DNA of 64,000 bases from an uncultured Monoglobus sp. (GTDB lineage: Bacteria > Bacillota > Clostridia > Monoglobales > Monoglobaceae), in NCBI GenBank assembly GCA_947625055.1, contig CANQMT010000001.1, positions 1 to 64,000 on the forward strand, written 5' to 3'. This document shows, piece by piece, positions 32,087 to 41,560 of this stretch. Position 1 is the stretch's first letter. Each line of letters opens with the position of its first letter. The notes under the pieces are model-generated. The model had not been told where the DNA came from. It made no database searches and saw nothing but the letters and a program-made list of their open reading frames with translations. A program made the translations under genes and the position numbers.

Positions 32087-33346
32087 TTATAATGAGTTCT
32101 TAGCCTCGGAGATCGAAATATCGTTTTTCTCCGCGATCTCGGCAAGGTCGTCATACTCGGTCTTGGTTTTTGTCACGCCGTAGCCGGTTGATGTCTTTTG
32201 GCGCACGGCGCCGTATTTTGTTTCGATCTGCTGTTCCTTGCGTGCCAGAACGTAGCGTTTGCAGGAGTATTCGCGTATTCCGATCGTTGATGTGTGCTTG
32301 AAGATCACTTTGAGCATTTTGTCACGGTCCTGTGCCCTGCACAGGCAGGAAAGCAGCGTTCCCGGGCGGCCTTTTTTCATTCCGATCGCCATAGTGAACG
32401 CGTCAAGCGCGCCCTCGGCAAGCAGCTTTTGCGACGCGAAGGCGATCTCCTCGGGTGTCATGTCGTCAAGGTTGCAGCACAGTTCAATTATACCGAGTTC
32501 GGCCCCGTCGGTCTCGCCCATTATCGCGCGGACACAGTTGGGCGCGCCGCTGAATTGTCTGCTGCCTATCCCGTATCCGATTTTTTCGATCTTTATCGGC
32601 GGCATCTGGATATATTCTTTAGCGAAGTGCTTTATAAGCGCTGCGCCCGTGGGAGTACACAGCTCGCCCTCGATCGAGCCGCTGTAGATCGGCACATTGT
32701 TTAAGATCAGAGCCGTGGCGGGCGCCGGAACCGGCAGAACGCCGTGGGCTGCCGTCACCGTACCGAAGCCCACGCATATCGGCGATGCTGTTATTAGATC
32801 GGGCTTTAAGTCGTTGATCAGCATACACACGCCCACGATGTCGGCTATCGCGTCACGCCTTCCGACCTCGTGAAAATGTATGTCAACAACGCTCTCGCCG
32901 TGGACCTCGCTCTCGGCTGCGGCTATGACCCGATAAACCGTTATCGCGTCGTTTTTGACGCTCTCGGGAATATTAAGACCTCTGATGATCTTGTCGATCT
33001 CCGCGAGGCTCCTGTGATGATGGTGGTGGCCGTAGTATGAGGAATGGTGCTCATGCGAGTGTTCGGACGAGCGCTCGCGGTGATGTTCATGGTGATGCTC
33101 GGACGAATGCTCATGATGATGGTGATGATGCGGGCCGCCCTCGGTCATTCCGTCGATATAAACCTTGGTATGTGTTCCGGATATGCCGGAGCTTTTTCTT
33201 TTTTCACATTTTAAGGTAACGCCGTCAAGACCCATGCTGTTCATTCGGCTCAAAAAGTCTTCGGGATTTGGATGAAGCTCGATCAGAGACGACATCAGCA
33301 TGTCTCCCGCGGCACCCATCGCGCAGTCAAAATGCAGTGTTTTCAT
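32087..33346 (-). CDS. larC: Nickel-pincer cofactor biosynthesis protein LarC, with an extended His-rich segment
   Basis: MKTLHFDCAMGAAGDMLMSSLIEL; HEVGRRDAIADIVGVCMLI; CNLDDMTPEEIAFASQKL; His-rich HHHHHHEHSSEHHHEHHRERSSEHSHEHH. Confidence 0.9.
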   Translation of the reverse strand: MKTLHFDCAMGAAGDMLMSSLIELHPNPEDFLSRMNSMGLDGVTLKCEKRKSSGISGTHTKVYIDGMTEGGPHHHHHHEHSSEHHHEHHRERSSEHSHEHHSSYYGHHHHHRSLAEIDKIIRGLNIPESVKNDAITVYRVIAAAESEVHGESVVDIHFHEVGRRDAIADIVGVCMLINDLKPDLITASPICVGFGTVTAAHGVLPVPAPATALILNNVPIYSGSIEGELCTPTGAALIKHFAKEYIQMPPIKIEKIGYGIGSRQFSGAPNCVRAIMGETDGAELGIIELCCNLDDMTPEEIAFASQKLLAEGALDAFTMAIGMKKGRPGTLLSCLCRAQDRDKMLKVIFKHTSTIGIREYSCKRYVLARKEQQIETKYGAVRQKTSTGYGVTKTKTEYDDLAEIAEKNDISISEAKNSL

Positions 33347-33374
33347 GTAGTTTCTCCTTTGAAGTATAATAAAT

Positions 33375-34337
33375 TTAGTTTTTATTTTTTGTATTAAGCG
33401 GATTTTTCGCAACGGCGCTCCGCAGCTCGTTGTTGTCAATGTGGGTGTAGATCTCGGTCGTGCTGAGCTGCTTGTGGCCGAGGATCTCCTGAAGCACGCG
33501 GATGTCAACGCCAGACTGGTGCATAAGCGTCGCGGCGGTGTGCCGAAGCTTGTGAGTGGTGTATTTGTGCGAGTCAAGGCCTAATTTTTTGACGTATTTT
33601 TCGACCGTGTATTGAACGGTCCTGCGGCTTATCCTTGCGCAGCGCTCGGACAGAAACAAGGCGTTTCTGTCTTTAAATTCGGGGCTCATTTTGCGTCTTA
33701 CGGGCAGATAAGCATCAAGCGCGTCAATGCAGGCTTGGTTTAAGTATATCGTACGTTCCTTGCCGCCCTTTCCCATGACCACAAGGCTGTCGCCGTGTAT
33801 GTCCGTCAGGTTTATGCTCACAAGCTCCGCGAGCCTCATGCCGCAGTTGAGGAATAACGTTAATATACAGTAGTCACGTTCGTAATTTCGCTTATCAACC
33901 GAGTCAAGTAAATGTAAGCTGTCTTCAAGCGTGAAATGCTTCGGGAGCTGTTTTTCGATTTTGATCGTGTCAAGATCGGCGGCGGGATTTTCATCGAGCA
34001 GCTTGACCTTGGTGTGCAGATATTTGAAGTACGACTTGAGGGCCGACAGCTTGCGCGCGCGGGTGCGCGGACTGTTGGCCAGATCGTGATTCAGGAAATT
34101 AGCGTATTCATATATTAAGTTTAAATCAACCGCGCGCAAATTGTCAATAGTAATATTGTCGATCTCGATCAAATTAAAATCGCGATCCGAAACTCCGGAC
34201 TGCAAATTCAGAAATCTGTAAAAGCAGCGCAGATCATAAAAATATTCAAGCGCGGTTTTGCGCGACTTTCCCTGAATACTTTCAAGATATATCAAAAACG
34301 ATCGCATCGGCTCGGGCGCGTATTTAATGCTTTCCAT
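33375..34337 (-). CDS. Tyrosine recombinase XerC/XerD-like
   Basis: Catalytic pattern: NCGMRLAELVSI, GKGGKERTIYL, HKLRHTAATLM, LGHKQLSTTEIYTH; RBS GAAGGAG. Confidence 0.9.
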   Translation of the reverse strand: MESIKYAPEPMRSFLIYLESIQGKSRKTALEYFYDLRCFYRFLNLQSGVSDRDFNLIEIDNITIDNLRAVDLNLIYEYANFLNHDLANSPRTRARKLSALKSYFKYLHTKVKLLDENPAADLDTIKIEKQLPKHFTLEDSLHLLDSVDKRNYERDYCILTLFLNCGMRLAELVSINLTDIHGDSLVVMGKGGKERTIYLNQACIDALDAYLPVRRKMSPEFKDRNALFLSERCARISRRTVQYTVEKYVKKLGLDSHKYTTHKLRHTAATLMHQSGVDIRVLQEILGHKQLSTTEIYTHIDNNELRSAVAKNPLNTKNKN

Positions 34338-34357
34338 ACCCGCATCTCCTTCTTCAA

Positions 34358-34387
34358 CATTGCACAAAATTTTTATTTTGTGCAATG
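34358..34387. promoter_or_regulatory. Perfect 13-bp inverted repeat CATTGCACAAAAT-tttt-ATTTTGTGCAATG just upstream of the recombinase RBS
   Basis: Read directly; arms 34358-34370 and 34375-34387. Confidence 0.85.
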
Positions 34388-34547
34388 ATATATATCTTAT
34401 TATATCTTCTTTCATGTTAAATTTCCAGAGCATTTATGTTAAAAATTTATTACAAATCAATTTTAGTGCCTTGATAATGTTGATATTCAAATTCTGTTAT
34501 TATATAATTATTTAAGCGTAAATTTTTTGATGAAAGGAGCTTCGGCG

Positions 34548-36734
34548 ATGATTAAGCTCAATGGGACCGTTGAGACGGTTATTTATTATAATTCCGAAAA
34601 CGGCTATGCCGTCTGCGACGTGTCGTCCTCCGGCGAGCTTATTACCGTGACCGGAACAATGCCGAATATTGCCGAGGGCGAGAACATCGTTGCCTCGGGC
34701 TCGTGGACTACCCACGCCGAGTACGGCGATCAGTTCAAGGCTGAATTTGTGGAGCGCGTTTTGCCATCCACCGAGGATGAGATCGAAAAATATCTCGCCT
34801 CGGGTATTATTCCGTATGTCGGCAAAACGACTGCGCGGCGGATCGTAAAGGCTTTCGGAGCCGAAGCTCTTGATGTGATCGAAAACGAACAAGAGCGTCT
34901 GTTTGAGATAAAAGGTTTGACGGGAGCCAAGGTCAGCGCGATCCACAAAGCTTTTTTGGAACAGATCGGCGTCAGAGAGATCGTGATTTTCTTTCAGCGA
35001 TTTAACATATCCCCCTCTTACGCTGTTAAGTCGTACAAAACTTTGGGCAGCGGCACTTTGGCGCTCGTTCAGACCAACCCTTATATTTTGGCTGAGCAAA
35101 TAGACGGCATAAGCTTTGAAAAATCGGACGAGATAGCCATGTCTTTGGGATTTTCCCATACATCTCGGATGAGGATCGCTTCCGGCGTCAAGGCTGCCAT
35201 GAAGCAGATATCTTTCTTTAACGGACACACATTCGCGCCGCGTCCGATGATAACCGCCCGCGCCTGCGCCATGCTTGACGTTGAACAAGGCCCGGTCGAG
35301 GACGCGGTCTCGGAGCTGCTGCTGAATGGCGAACTTATAAGCGAGGATCATGGCGACTATGAGGCGATATATCTTAAAATGTACTATGACGCCGAAAAGG
35401 CCGTGGCACAAAAGCTTATTGAAATGTCGGGCGTGATCTTTGATGTGGACTCTGCCTATATTGACAGACTGACGGACGCAGGCAGCGAGGGGCTCGAGCT
35501 TTCCGAGAGCCAGCGCGACGCGGTGAGCTGCGCGTTCCGCAACTCCGCTATGGTGATAACCGGCGGCCCGGGAACCGGAAAGACAACAATTATAAACACA
35601 ATAATCCGCGCAATGCAAAGCGACGACCAAAAGGTTATGCTTGCCGCCCCAACGGGCAGGGCGGCAAAGCGCATGACTGAGGTCTGCGGCTTTGAGTCAA
35701 AAACTATCCACCGCCTGCTTGAGATCGTGCCCGGCGCAGACGAGGTCGGAAACAGCTTTGCGCGTAATGCCGACAACCCGCTTGAATGTGACGTGCTTAT
35801 TATCGATGAGATGTCGATGGTCGATATAATGCTTATGAGCAGCCTGCTCGACGCTGTTCCGCGCGGTTCAAGGCTGATCATGGTAGGCGACAGCGACCAG
35901 CTTCCTTCAGTCGGTCCCGGCAATGTTCTTAAAGATATAATAGACAGCGGCACGATCGAGTGCATAAAGCTGACCGAAATATTCAGGCAGGCCGAAGAAA
36001 GCATGATCGTGGTCAACGCTCACAGGGTCAACCACGGTATGGAGCCGCACCTTAATGACAACGACGGCGACTTCTTCTTCATACACCGCAACGATCCGGA
36101 ACAGCTTCCAAACACGATCGCCGATCTTTGCCTTAGGCGGCTGCCCGAGTATTACGGCTTTGACAGTATGTCTCAGATCCAGGTCCTGACCCCGACAAGA
36201 AAGTCGTCTATCGGCGTAACGAGTCTTAACACAATACTTCAAAGATGTCTCAATCCGCCAAAACCCGACAAGGCCGAACACTTTACACGCCGCTGCGTGT
36301 TCCGCGAGGGCGACAAGGTGATGCAGACAAAAAACAACTATCAGCTCGAATGGCGCAGAGACGGTGAAAAAGGCCGCGGGATATTTAACGGCGATTGCGG
36401 ATTTGTCACAAAAATTGATGAAAAACGCGGTAAACTCGAGGTTTTGTACGATGACAGATATGTGGATTACGACTTTTTGCAGCTCGACGAGATCGAGCTT
36501 GCCTATGCCGTCACCGTGCACAAAAGCCAGGGCAGCGAGTTCGACGCGGTTGTCATTCCAATGTTCCCGGCGCACCGTCTGCTTATGACAAGGAACTTGC
36601 TTTACACAGCTATCACGAGGGCAAAGTCTCTGGTGGTGCTTGTGGGGCTTGAGGAAGTGATGAATTTTTATGTTAAAAACGATAATGTTCAAAGCAGATT
36701 TTCAGGACTTAAAGATAAGCTAAGGATATATTGA
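34548..36734 (+). CDS. recD2: ATP-dependent RecD2-like DNA helicase
   Basis: ITGGPGTGKTTIINTIIRA (Walker A), DVLIIDEMSMVD (Walker B), YAVTVHKSQGSEFDAVV; N-terminal helix-hairpin-helix region. Confidence 0.92.
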   Translation: MIKLNGTVETVIYYNSENGYAVCDVSSSGELITVTGTMPNIAEGENIVASGSWTTHAEYGDQFKAEFVERVLPSTEDEIEKYLASGIIPYVGKTTARRIVKAFGAEALDVIENEQERLFEIKGLTGAKVSAIHKAFLEQIGVREIVIFFQRFNISPSYAVKSYKTLGSGTLALVQTNPYILAEQIDGISFEKSDEIAMSLGFSHTSRMRIASGVKAAMKQISFFNGHTFAPRPMITARACAMLDVEQGPVEDAVSELLLNGELISEDHGDYEAIYLKMYYDAEKAVAQKLIEMSGVIFDVDSAYIDRLTDAGSEGLELSESQRDAVSCAFRNSAMVITGGPGTGKTTIINTIIRAMQSDDQKVMLAAPTGRAAKRMTEVCGFESKTIHRLLEIVPGADEVGNSFARNADNPLECDVLIIDEMSMVDIMLMSSLLDAVPRGSRLIMVGDSDQLPSVGPGNVLKDIIDSGTIECIKLTEIFRQAEESMIVVNAHRVNHGMEPHLNDNDGDFFFIHRNDPEQLPNTIADLCLRRLPEYYGFDSMSQIQVLTPTRKSSIGVTSLNTILQRCLNPPKPDKAEHFTRRCVFREGDKVMQTKNNYQLEWRRDGEKGRGIFNGDCGFVTKIDEKRGKLEVLYDDRYVDYDFLQLDEIELAYAVTVHKSQGSEFDAVVIPMFPAHRLLMTRNLLYTAITRAKSLVVLVGLEEVMNFYVKNDNVQSRFSGLKDKLRIY

Positions 36735-36758
36735 TTATTTTGAAAGGAGAAATGAAAT

Positions 36759-37358
36759 ATGGAACAATATGCCGCCCCGCTCAGAGATTTGATCGAGGAA
36801 TTTAACAAGCTGCCGGGAATCGGCATAAAGACCGCGCAGCGGCTGGCGTTTCACGTTATAAATCTGCCGGCGGAAAAATCCGAGAAGCTCGCAAACGCAA
36901 TATTAAGCGCCAAGCGTGAGATAAGATACTGCAAGGTATGCCAGAACCTCTCGGCGTCCGAATTGTGCAATATCTGCGCCGCTCCCAACCGAGACCACAG
37001 CGTCATCTGCGTTATGGAAAGCCCGAGGGACGTTATGCAGATGGAAAGAACCAATGAATTTAAAGGCGTTTACCACGTGCTGCACGGCGCGATCTCGCCT
37101 ATGGACAACATTTCACCCGACGATATTAAGATCAAAGAGCTTCTGGCCCGCGTCTCGGAAGGCGGCATCACAGAAGTAATAATGGCGACCAATCCCAACC
37201 TTGAGGGCGAGGCGACGGCAATGTATATTTCAAAGCTTTTAAAGCCGTTCGGCGTTAAAATAACAAAGATCGCCCACGGTGTGCCTGTGGGCGGAGAGCT
37301 TGAGTTCGCCGATGAGATAACCCTCGGCAGAGCTTTAAATTCAAGAACGGAGATGTGA
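36759..37358 (+). CDS. recR: Recombination mediator protein RecR
   Basis: [17 protein letters not shown]; Cys motif [56 protein letters not shown]. Confidence 0.95.
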   Translation: MEQYAAPLRDLIEEFNKLPGIGIKTAQRLAFHVINLPAEKSEKLANAILSAKREIRYCKVCQNLSASELCNICAAPNRDHSVICVMESPRDVMQMERTNEFKGVYHVLHGAISPMDNISPDDIKIKELLARVSEGGITEVIMATNPNLEGEATAMYISKLLKPFGVKITKIAHGVPVGGELEFADEITLGRALNSRTEM

Positions 37359-37361
37359 TTT

Positions 37362-37862
37362 ATGAGCAAATTAATTAAGACTGCGGAAACCGACGAAGAT
37401 ATAAGAACTATCGAAAAATGCGCGGAAATAACCTGGCACGATGCGTATGATCCTCTGCTTCCGGACGGGCAGGTGGAATATATGCTCGGAAAGTACCAGA
37501 GCTTTGACGTTATCAAAAACGACATTAAAAATAACGGCTACACCTATTATTTGTATTTTCTGGACGGTGAGGCCGCGGGCTTTTGCGGCGTCAAGCGCGA
37601 GGCGGACAGGCTCTTTGTAAGCAAGATCTACGTCCTGCCAAAGTTTCAGCGGCGCGGGATAGCTTCCGAGCTGTTTGGGCGCGTAAAACAGGATTTCGGC
37701 GGCGAATACGGTGAATTTTATCTGACGGTCAACAAGCATAACGAAAAGGCGATTGCGGCTTACACAAAGTTCGGATTTGAAACATCCTCCACCGCTGTCA
37801 CCGACATCGGGCACGGATATGTTATGGATGATTACATAATGACCTATAAAATAAAGCGATGA
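37362..37862 (+). CDS. GNAT family N-acetyltransferase
   Basis: LFVSKIYVLPKFQRRGIASELF acetyl-CoA motif; YTKFGFETSSTAV. Confidence 0.85.
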   Translation: MSKLIKTAETDEDIRTIEKCAEITWHDAYDPLLPDGQVEYMLGKYQSFDVIKNDIKNNGYTYYLYFLDGEAAGFCGVKREADRLFVSKIYVLPKFQRRGIASELFGRVKQDFGGEYGEFYLTVNKHNEKAIAAYTKFGFETSSTAVTDIGHGYVMDDYIMTYKIKR

Positions 37863-38521
37863 GTGGGAATGTGACAAAGATTGTTTTTATGCCTTTGACC
37901 TCCGAGATAAACGAGACCGCATTTAAACGTCTGCTTGAGCTTGTACCGTGCGAAAGCAGGGCGAAGATCTGCGGCTTTAAGCATGATTTTGACAAAAAAG
38001 CAAAGCTGTTTTCCGAGGTTTTGGCTCGGAGCGAGATCGCGAAAGCGCTGAATGTTCCGAATACGGCGATCGAGTTTAACATTGACGAATACGGCAAACC
38101 CCATATTCGCGGCTGTGAAACGCTTCATTTTAACATATCCCACACCAAGCATGCTGTTGTATTGGCGCTGTCATCAGCGCCCGTGGGAATTGATATCGAA
38201 AGGATAGTCGAAGCCGATCGCCGAACAGCAAAGAAAAATTACAGCGATGATGAGCTGGATTACGTCAATTTTGGCTGTCAGGACGCTGACAGACGTTTTT
38301 TTGAGATATGGACCCGCAAGGAGGCGTATCTGAAATATATCGGCACAGGAATACGCGGTCCTTTATATTCGTTTTCAACAATGGGCGACGAGCGGATACG
38401 CACGATCGAAAAAGACGGATACATTATTTCGGTCTGCGCCGCAAAAAACATCGCTTCAGCGGAGATTTCAACGATACGCGAAAGCGATCTTGAGAATATT
38501 GAATTATCGGTTTTTAAATAA
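37859..38521 (+). CDS. 4'-phosphopantetheinyl transferase (Sfp-type)
   Basis: FNISHTKHAVVLALSSAPVGIDIERI and FFEIWTRKEAYLKYIGTGI. Confidence 0.9.
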   Translation: MSGNVTKIVFMPLTSEINETAFKRLLELVPCESRAKICGFKHDFDKKAKLFSEVLARSEIAKALNVPNTAIEFNIDEYGKPHIRGCETLHFNISHTKHAVVLALSSAPVGIDIERIVEADRRTAKKNYSDDELDYVNFGCQDADRRFFEIWTRKEAYLKYIGTGIRGPLYSFSTMGDERIRTIEKDGYIISVCAAKNIASAEISTIRESDLENIELSVFK

Positions 38522-39271
38522 TTAAAGAGTGCGGACATTTCGCAGATAGTCCAAGGTTTTAAGGTCCTTCTCAAGGTGGCAGCGCATATATTCCTCGGCA
38601 ATATATGCCAAATATTCCGCGCCGTTCTTACCGAGCTTAAAAGCGAAAGCCGAAGCAAGGTTCGACTCGATAATATAGGCGATCACCTTAAACAGAGTGG
38701 CATTCACGTCAATTCCCATATGTCCTTCCTTGCATTTTTTGCATCGGAAAACGCCCTCGGCGGGACAGAGCATACTTATATCCTCTTCCTCTCCGCACAC
38801 GCAGCCGCCGCAGTCGGGCGCGACTCCCGCCTCTTTTAATGCGCGGAACAGAAACACGGACTCAAGCCGCTCCGCGTCATCATCCTTCCCCTTGTCAAGA
38901 CCGCTGAGAGAATTTAAAAGCAGACGCAGTATCTCGTTCTGCTCGGTTCCTTCAAAGCATAAATGATTGGCGACGTCGCAGAAATACGAGGCGTAAGCCA
39001 TTTTTTCGAGTGAGATCCTCAGCCCGCCGAACGGCTCGATGACCTCTGCCTCGTTAAGGCGCAGCAGGCTGCCTTCCCTGCCCATGAACACCTCAAAATC
39101 GGAATAGCAGAAAAGCTGTGTTGCTGTCAGCACGCCCGATCGGTTCGAGCGCGCTCTGCTCGCGAGGACCGAGACCTTGCCGTGATCCTTGGCAAGCACA
39201 GTTAAGATGCGGCTGTTTTCGCCGTATTTAATTTCGCGGGTCACAATGCCGCGCAGCTCAACGTTCGCCAT
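38522..39271 (-). CDS. recO: DNA repair protein RecO
   Basis: RGIVTREIKYGENSRILTVLAKDHGKVSVLARGAR-like N-terminus; Zn-Cys motif CGGCVCG...CKKC. Confidence 0.88.
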   Translation of the reverse strand: MANVELRGIVTREIKYGENSRILTVLAKDHGKVSVLASRARSNRSGVLTATQLFCYSDFEVFMGREGSLLRLNEAEVIEPFGGLRISLEKMAYASYFCDVANHLCFEGTEQNEILRLLLNSLSGLDKGKDDDAERLESVFLFRALKEAGVAPDCGGCVCGEEEDISMLCPAEGVFRCKKCKEGHMGIDVNATLFKVIAYIIESNLASAFAFKLGKNGAEYLAYIAEEYMRCHLEKDLKTLDYLRNVRTL

Positions 39272-39290
39272 ATACTGCTCCTTTCCGTTT

Positions 39291-40190
39291 TTAAATCTCT
39301 ATTGTTTTTCCGTTCAAATAATCGAGTATGCCCGCGTTGGTCTTAAAGTCGAATACTATTTTGTTTGCGGTAAGCTCCTGATAGCCGTCTCTGCGTGTTT
39401 GAGCGCCGTACTTGACATCTCCCGCGATTGGGTGTCCGAGTGCGCCGAGCATCGCTCTTATCTGATGCGTCCTGCCAGTAAGCAGCTCGATCTCGACCTC
39501 GCTCGATCCGTTTGCGTATTTTGTAACGTTATATTTGAGCGCGGCGAGCTTCCCCCTCTTCTCTTTATTGAAGCGCACTCTGTCATGCCCGGTCTTTTCT
39601 ATATATCCGCTGATCTCGCCTCGCCTCGGCTCAATCCTGCCCTCGGCGAGGCAGATGTAAAATTTTCTTATTTCTTTTTTCGCGATTTTTTCGGTTATGA
39701 TCCGGTGCGTCTCAAGGTTTTTCGCGCCGATCACGAGACCCGATGTGTTGCGGTCGATCCTGTGGCACAGCGACGGGATATACGCCGCACCCGGGTCAAT
39801 AACGCCGCGTCCGCAGAGCAGTTTCCGAAATCCGCTCTCAAGCGAGCACGCGGGTAAATCCGGCTGATCCTGCGAGGGCAGCCCCGATGGCTTTAGCATG
39901 ACCGCTAAATTCTCATCCTCATAGATGATTTCGGGTATTATCTCAGAGCGCATCCAGTCTGGCTCTCTCGCGTTTTCGCTCTCAAAAAACTCGTCGTTAA
40001 TATAAAGCTCGAGCTCGTCACCGGCTTTAAGGCGAGCCGCGCCGTCAGTCACGCGTCTTCCGCCGACTTTGACGCGCTTTTTGCGCAGAGCTTTAAAGAC
40101 CACGCCCGCGGGGGCTGCGGGCATTGTCTTAAACAAAAATCTGTCAAGCCTTATTCCGTTGTCGCTTTGTGATATGATAAACTTTCTCAT
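39291..40190 (-). CDS. RluA family pseudouridine synthase
   Basis: S4-like N-terminus; LCHRIDRNTSGLVIGAK; LTGRTHQIRAMLGALGHPIAGDVKYG. Confidence 0.93.
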   Translation of the reverse strand: MRKFIISQSDNGIRLDRFLFKTMPAAPAGVVFKALRKKRVKVGGRRVTDGAARLKAGDELELYINDEFFESENAREPDWMRSEIIPEIIYEDENLAVMLKPSGLPSQDQPDLPACSLESGFRKLLCGRGVIDPGAAYIPSLCHRIDRNTSGLVIGAKNLETHRIITEKIAKKEIRKFYICLAEGRIEPRRGEISGYIEKTGHDRVRFNKEKRGKLAALKYNVTKYANGSSEVEIELLTGRTHQIRAMLGALGHPIAGDVKYGAQTRRDGYQELTANKIVFDFKTNAGILDYLNGKTIEI

Positions 40191-40385
40191 ATAAATATTA
40201 TCACATAATTTTGGCGAATAATCAAGTATTATTTACGCCTGCGCCATAAATGCGCAGATATTTTTCACTAATCGAAAGGTGTCGAATATACTGTACTGCG
40301 GGAGTTTTTAAATTGACGGTTGAAAACTTTCGATTTATATGATAGAATATATAAAAGCCGCGCATGCGGTTATGGAGGAGTTAGT

Positions 40386-41528
40386 ATGGAAGTATATTTA
40401 GACAACAGCGCCACGACCAAGCCTTACGGCGAGGTATGCGCCGCTGTGTTTGACACTATGAGCGGAAACTACGGGAACCCGTCCTCGCTCCACTCGCTGG
40501 GGATCGAGGCGGAACGCGCGGTCACAACCGCCAAGGAACAGGTCGCGTCCGCGATTAAAGCAGCCCCGGGCGAGATCATATTCACCTCCGGCGGAACCGA
40601 ATCTGACAATCTGGCGCTGCTCGGAGCGGCCGCCGCGAGCCGCGGCAGGCACATGATCACGACGCCTCTTGAGCACCCCGCGATCATGAGCGTACTGCCG
40701 GAACTCCGCACGAAAGGATACAAGATAGACTTCGCGCCCGTGGATGAGAACGGCAGCGTGAAGCTTGGCGCTTATGAAAAGATGATACGGCCCGACACGT
40801 TTTTGGTGTCCGCTATGCTGGTCAACAATGAGATAGGAACCGTTGAGCCCGTCGTGGAGATGGCAACAATACTCAAGCGGAAAAATCCGAGAGCGCTTTT
40901 CCACACAGACGCGGTCCAGGGCTTCGGCAAGGTACCGATCGACGTTCGCAAAACGCCGCTCGATATGATCTCGATAAGCTCGCACAAGATACACGGCCCC
41001 ATGGGAATGGGCGCGCTGTATATCAGAAAGGGCACGGGAATAAAGCCGATCATACACGGCGGCGGCCAGCAGGGCAATATCCGATCCGGCACCGAAAACG
41101 TCCCGGGGATCGTCGGTTTCGGCGCGGCGGCAAAGCTTGTCTCGCAGGATCTTGAAAAGAAGGCGGAGCGCATGGCGGCGCTCAGAAAGCGGCTTGAGAA
41201 CGGAGTGCGCCGGCTTGACAATATAAGAGTGAACACACCCGAAAACTGCGCGCCGCATATTCTCAACGTTTCGTTCGGCGGCGTCAGGTCCGAGGTTCTG
41301 CTCCACTCGCTTGAAATGCAGAATATTTTCGTGTCAAGCGGAAGCGCGTGCAGCAGCCACAAAAAGGAGCCGAGCTATGTGCTGACCGAGATAGGCGTGC
41401 CGAGAAAAATGATCGACGGCAGCATACGTTTCAGTTTGTCCGAGTTCACCACAGCCGAGCAGATAGACGAGACTATCCGTGCGGTCAGCAACATCGTGCC
41501 GCGTCTGAGACGGCTCAACATGAGATAA
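40386..41528 (+). CDS. Cysteine desulfurase (NifS/IscS-like)
   Basis: MEVYLDNSATTKPYGEV; SISSHKIHGPMGMGALYI; SSGSACSSHKKEPSYVL. Confidence 0.93.
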   Translation: MEVYLDNSATTKPYGEVCAAVFDTMSGNYGNPSSLHSLGIEAERAVTTAKEQVASAIKAAPGEIIFTSGGTESDNLALLGAAAASRGRHMITTPLEHPAIMSVLPELRTKGYKIDFAPVDENGSVKLGAYEKMIRPDTFLVSAMLVNNEIGTVEPVVEMATILKRKNPRALFHTDAVQGFGKVPIDVRKTPLDMISISSHKIHGPMGMGALYIRKGTGIKPIIHGGGQQGNIRSGTENVPGIVGFGAAAKLVSQDLEKKAERMAALRKRLENGVRRLDNIRVNTPENCAPHILNVSFGGVRSEVLLHSLEMQNIFVSSGSACSSHKKEPSYVLTEIGVPRKMIDGSIRFSLSEFTTAEQIDETIRAVSNIVPRLRRLNMR

Positions 41529-41560
41529 TTAAAAATACAAAAGATAAACAGGAGAGAGAA

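Noticed and set aside
33375-34337. Prophage or integrative-element integrase
   Set aside because: No phage structural, excisionase or relaxase genes nearby; the sequence looks Xer-like, so a housekeeping role is more likely.
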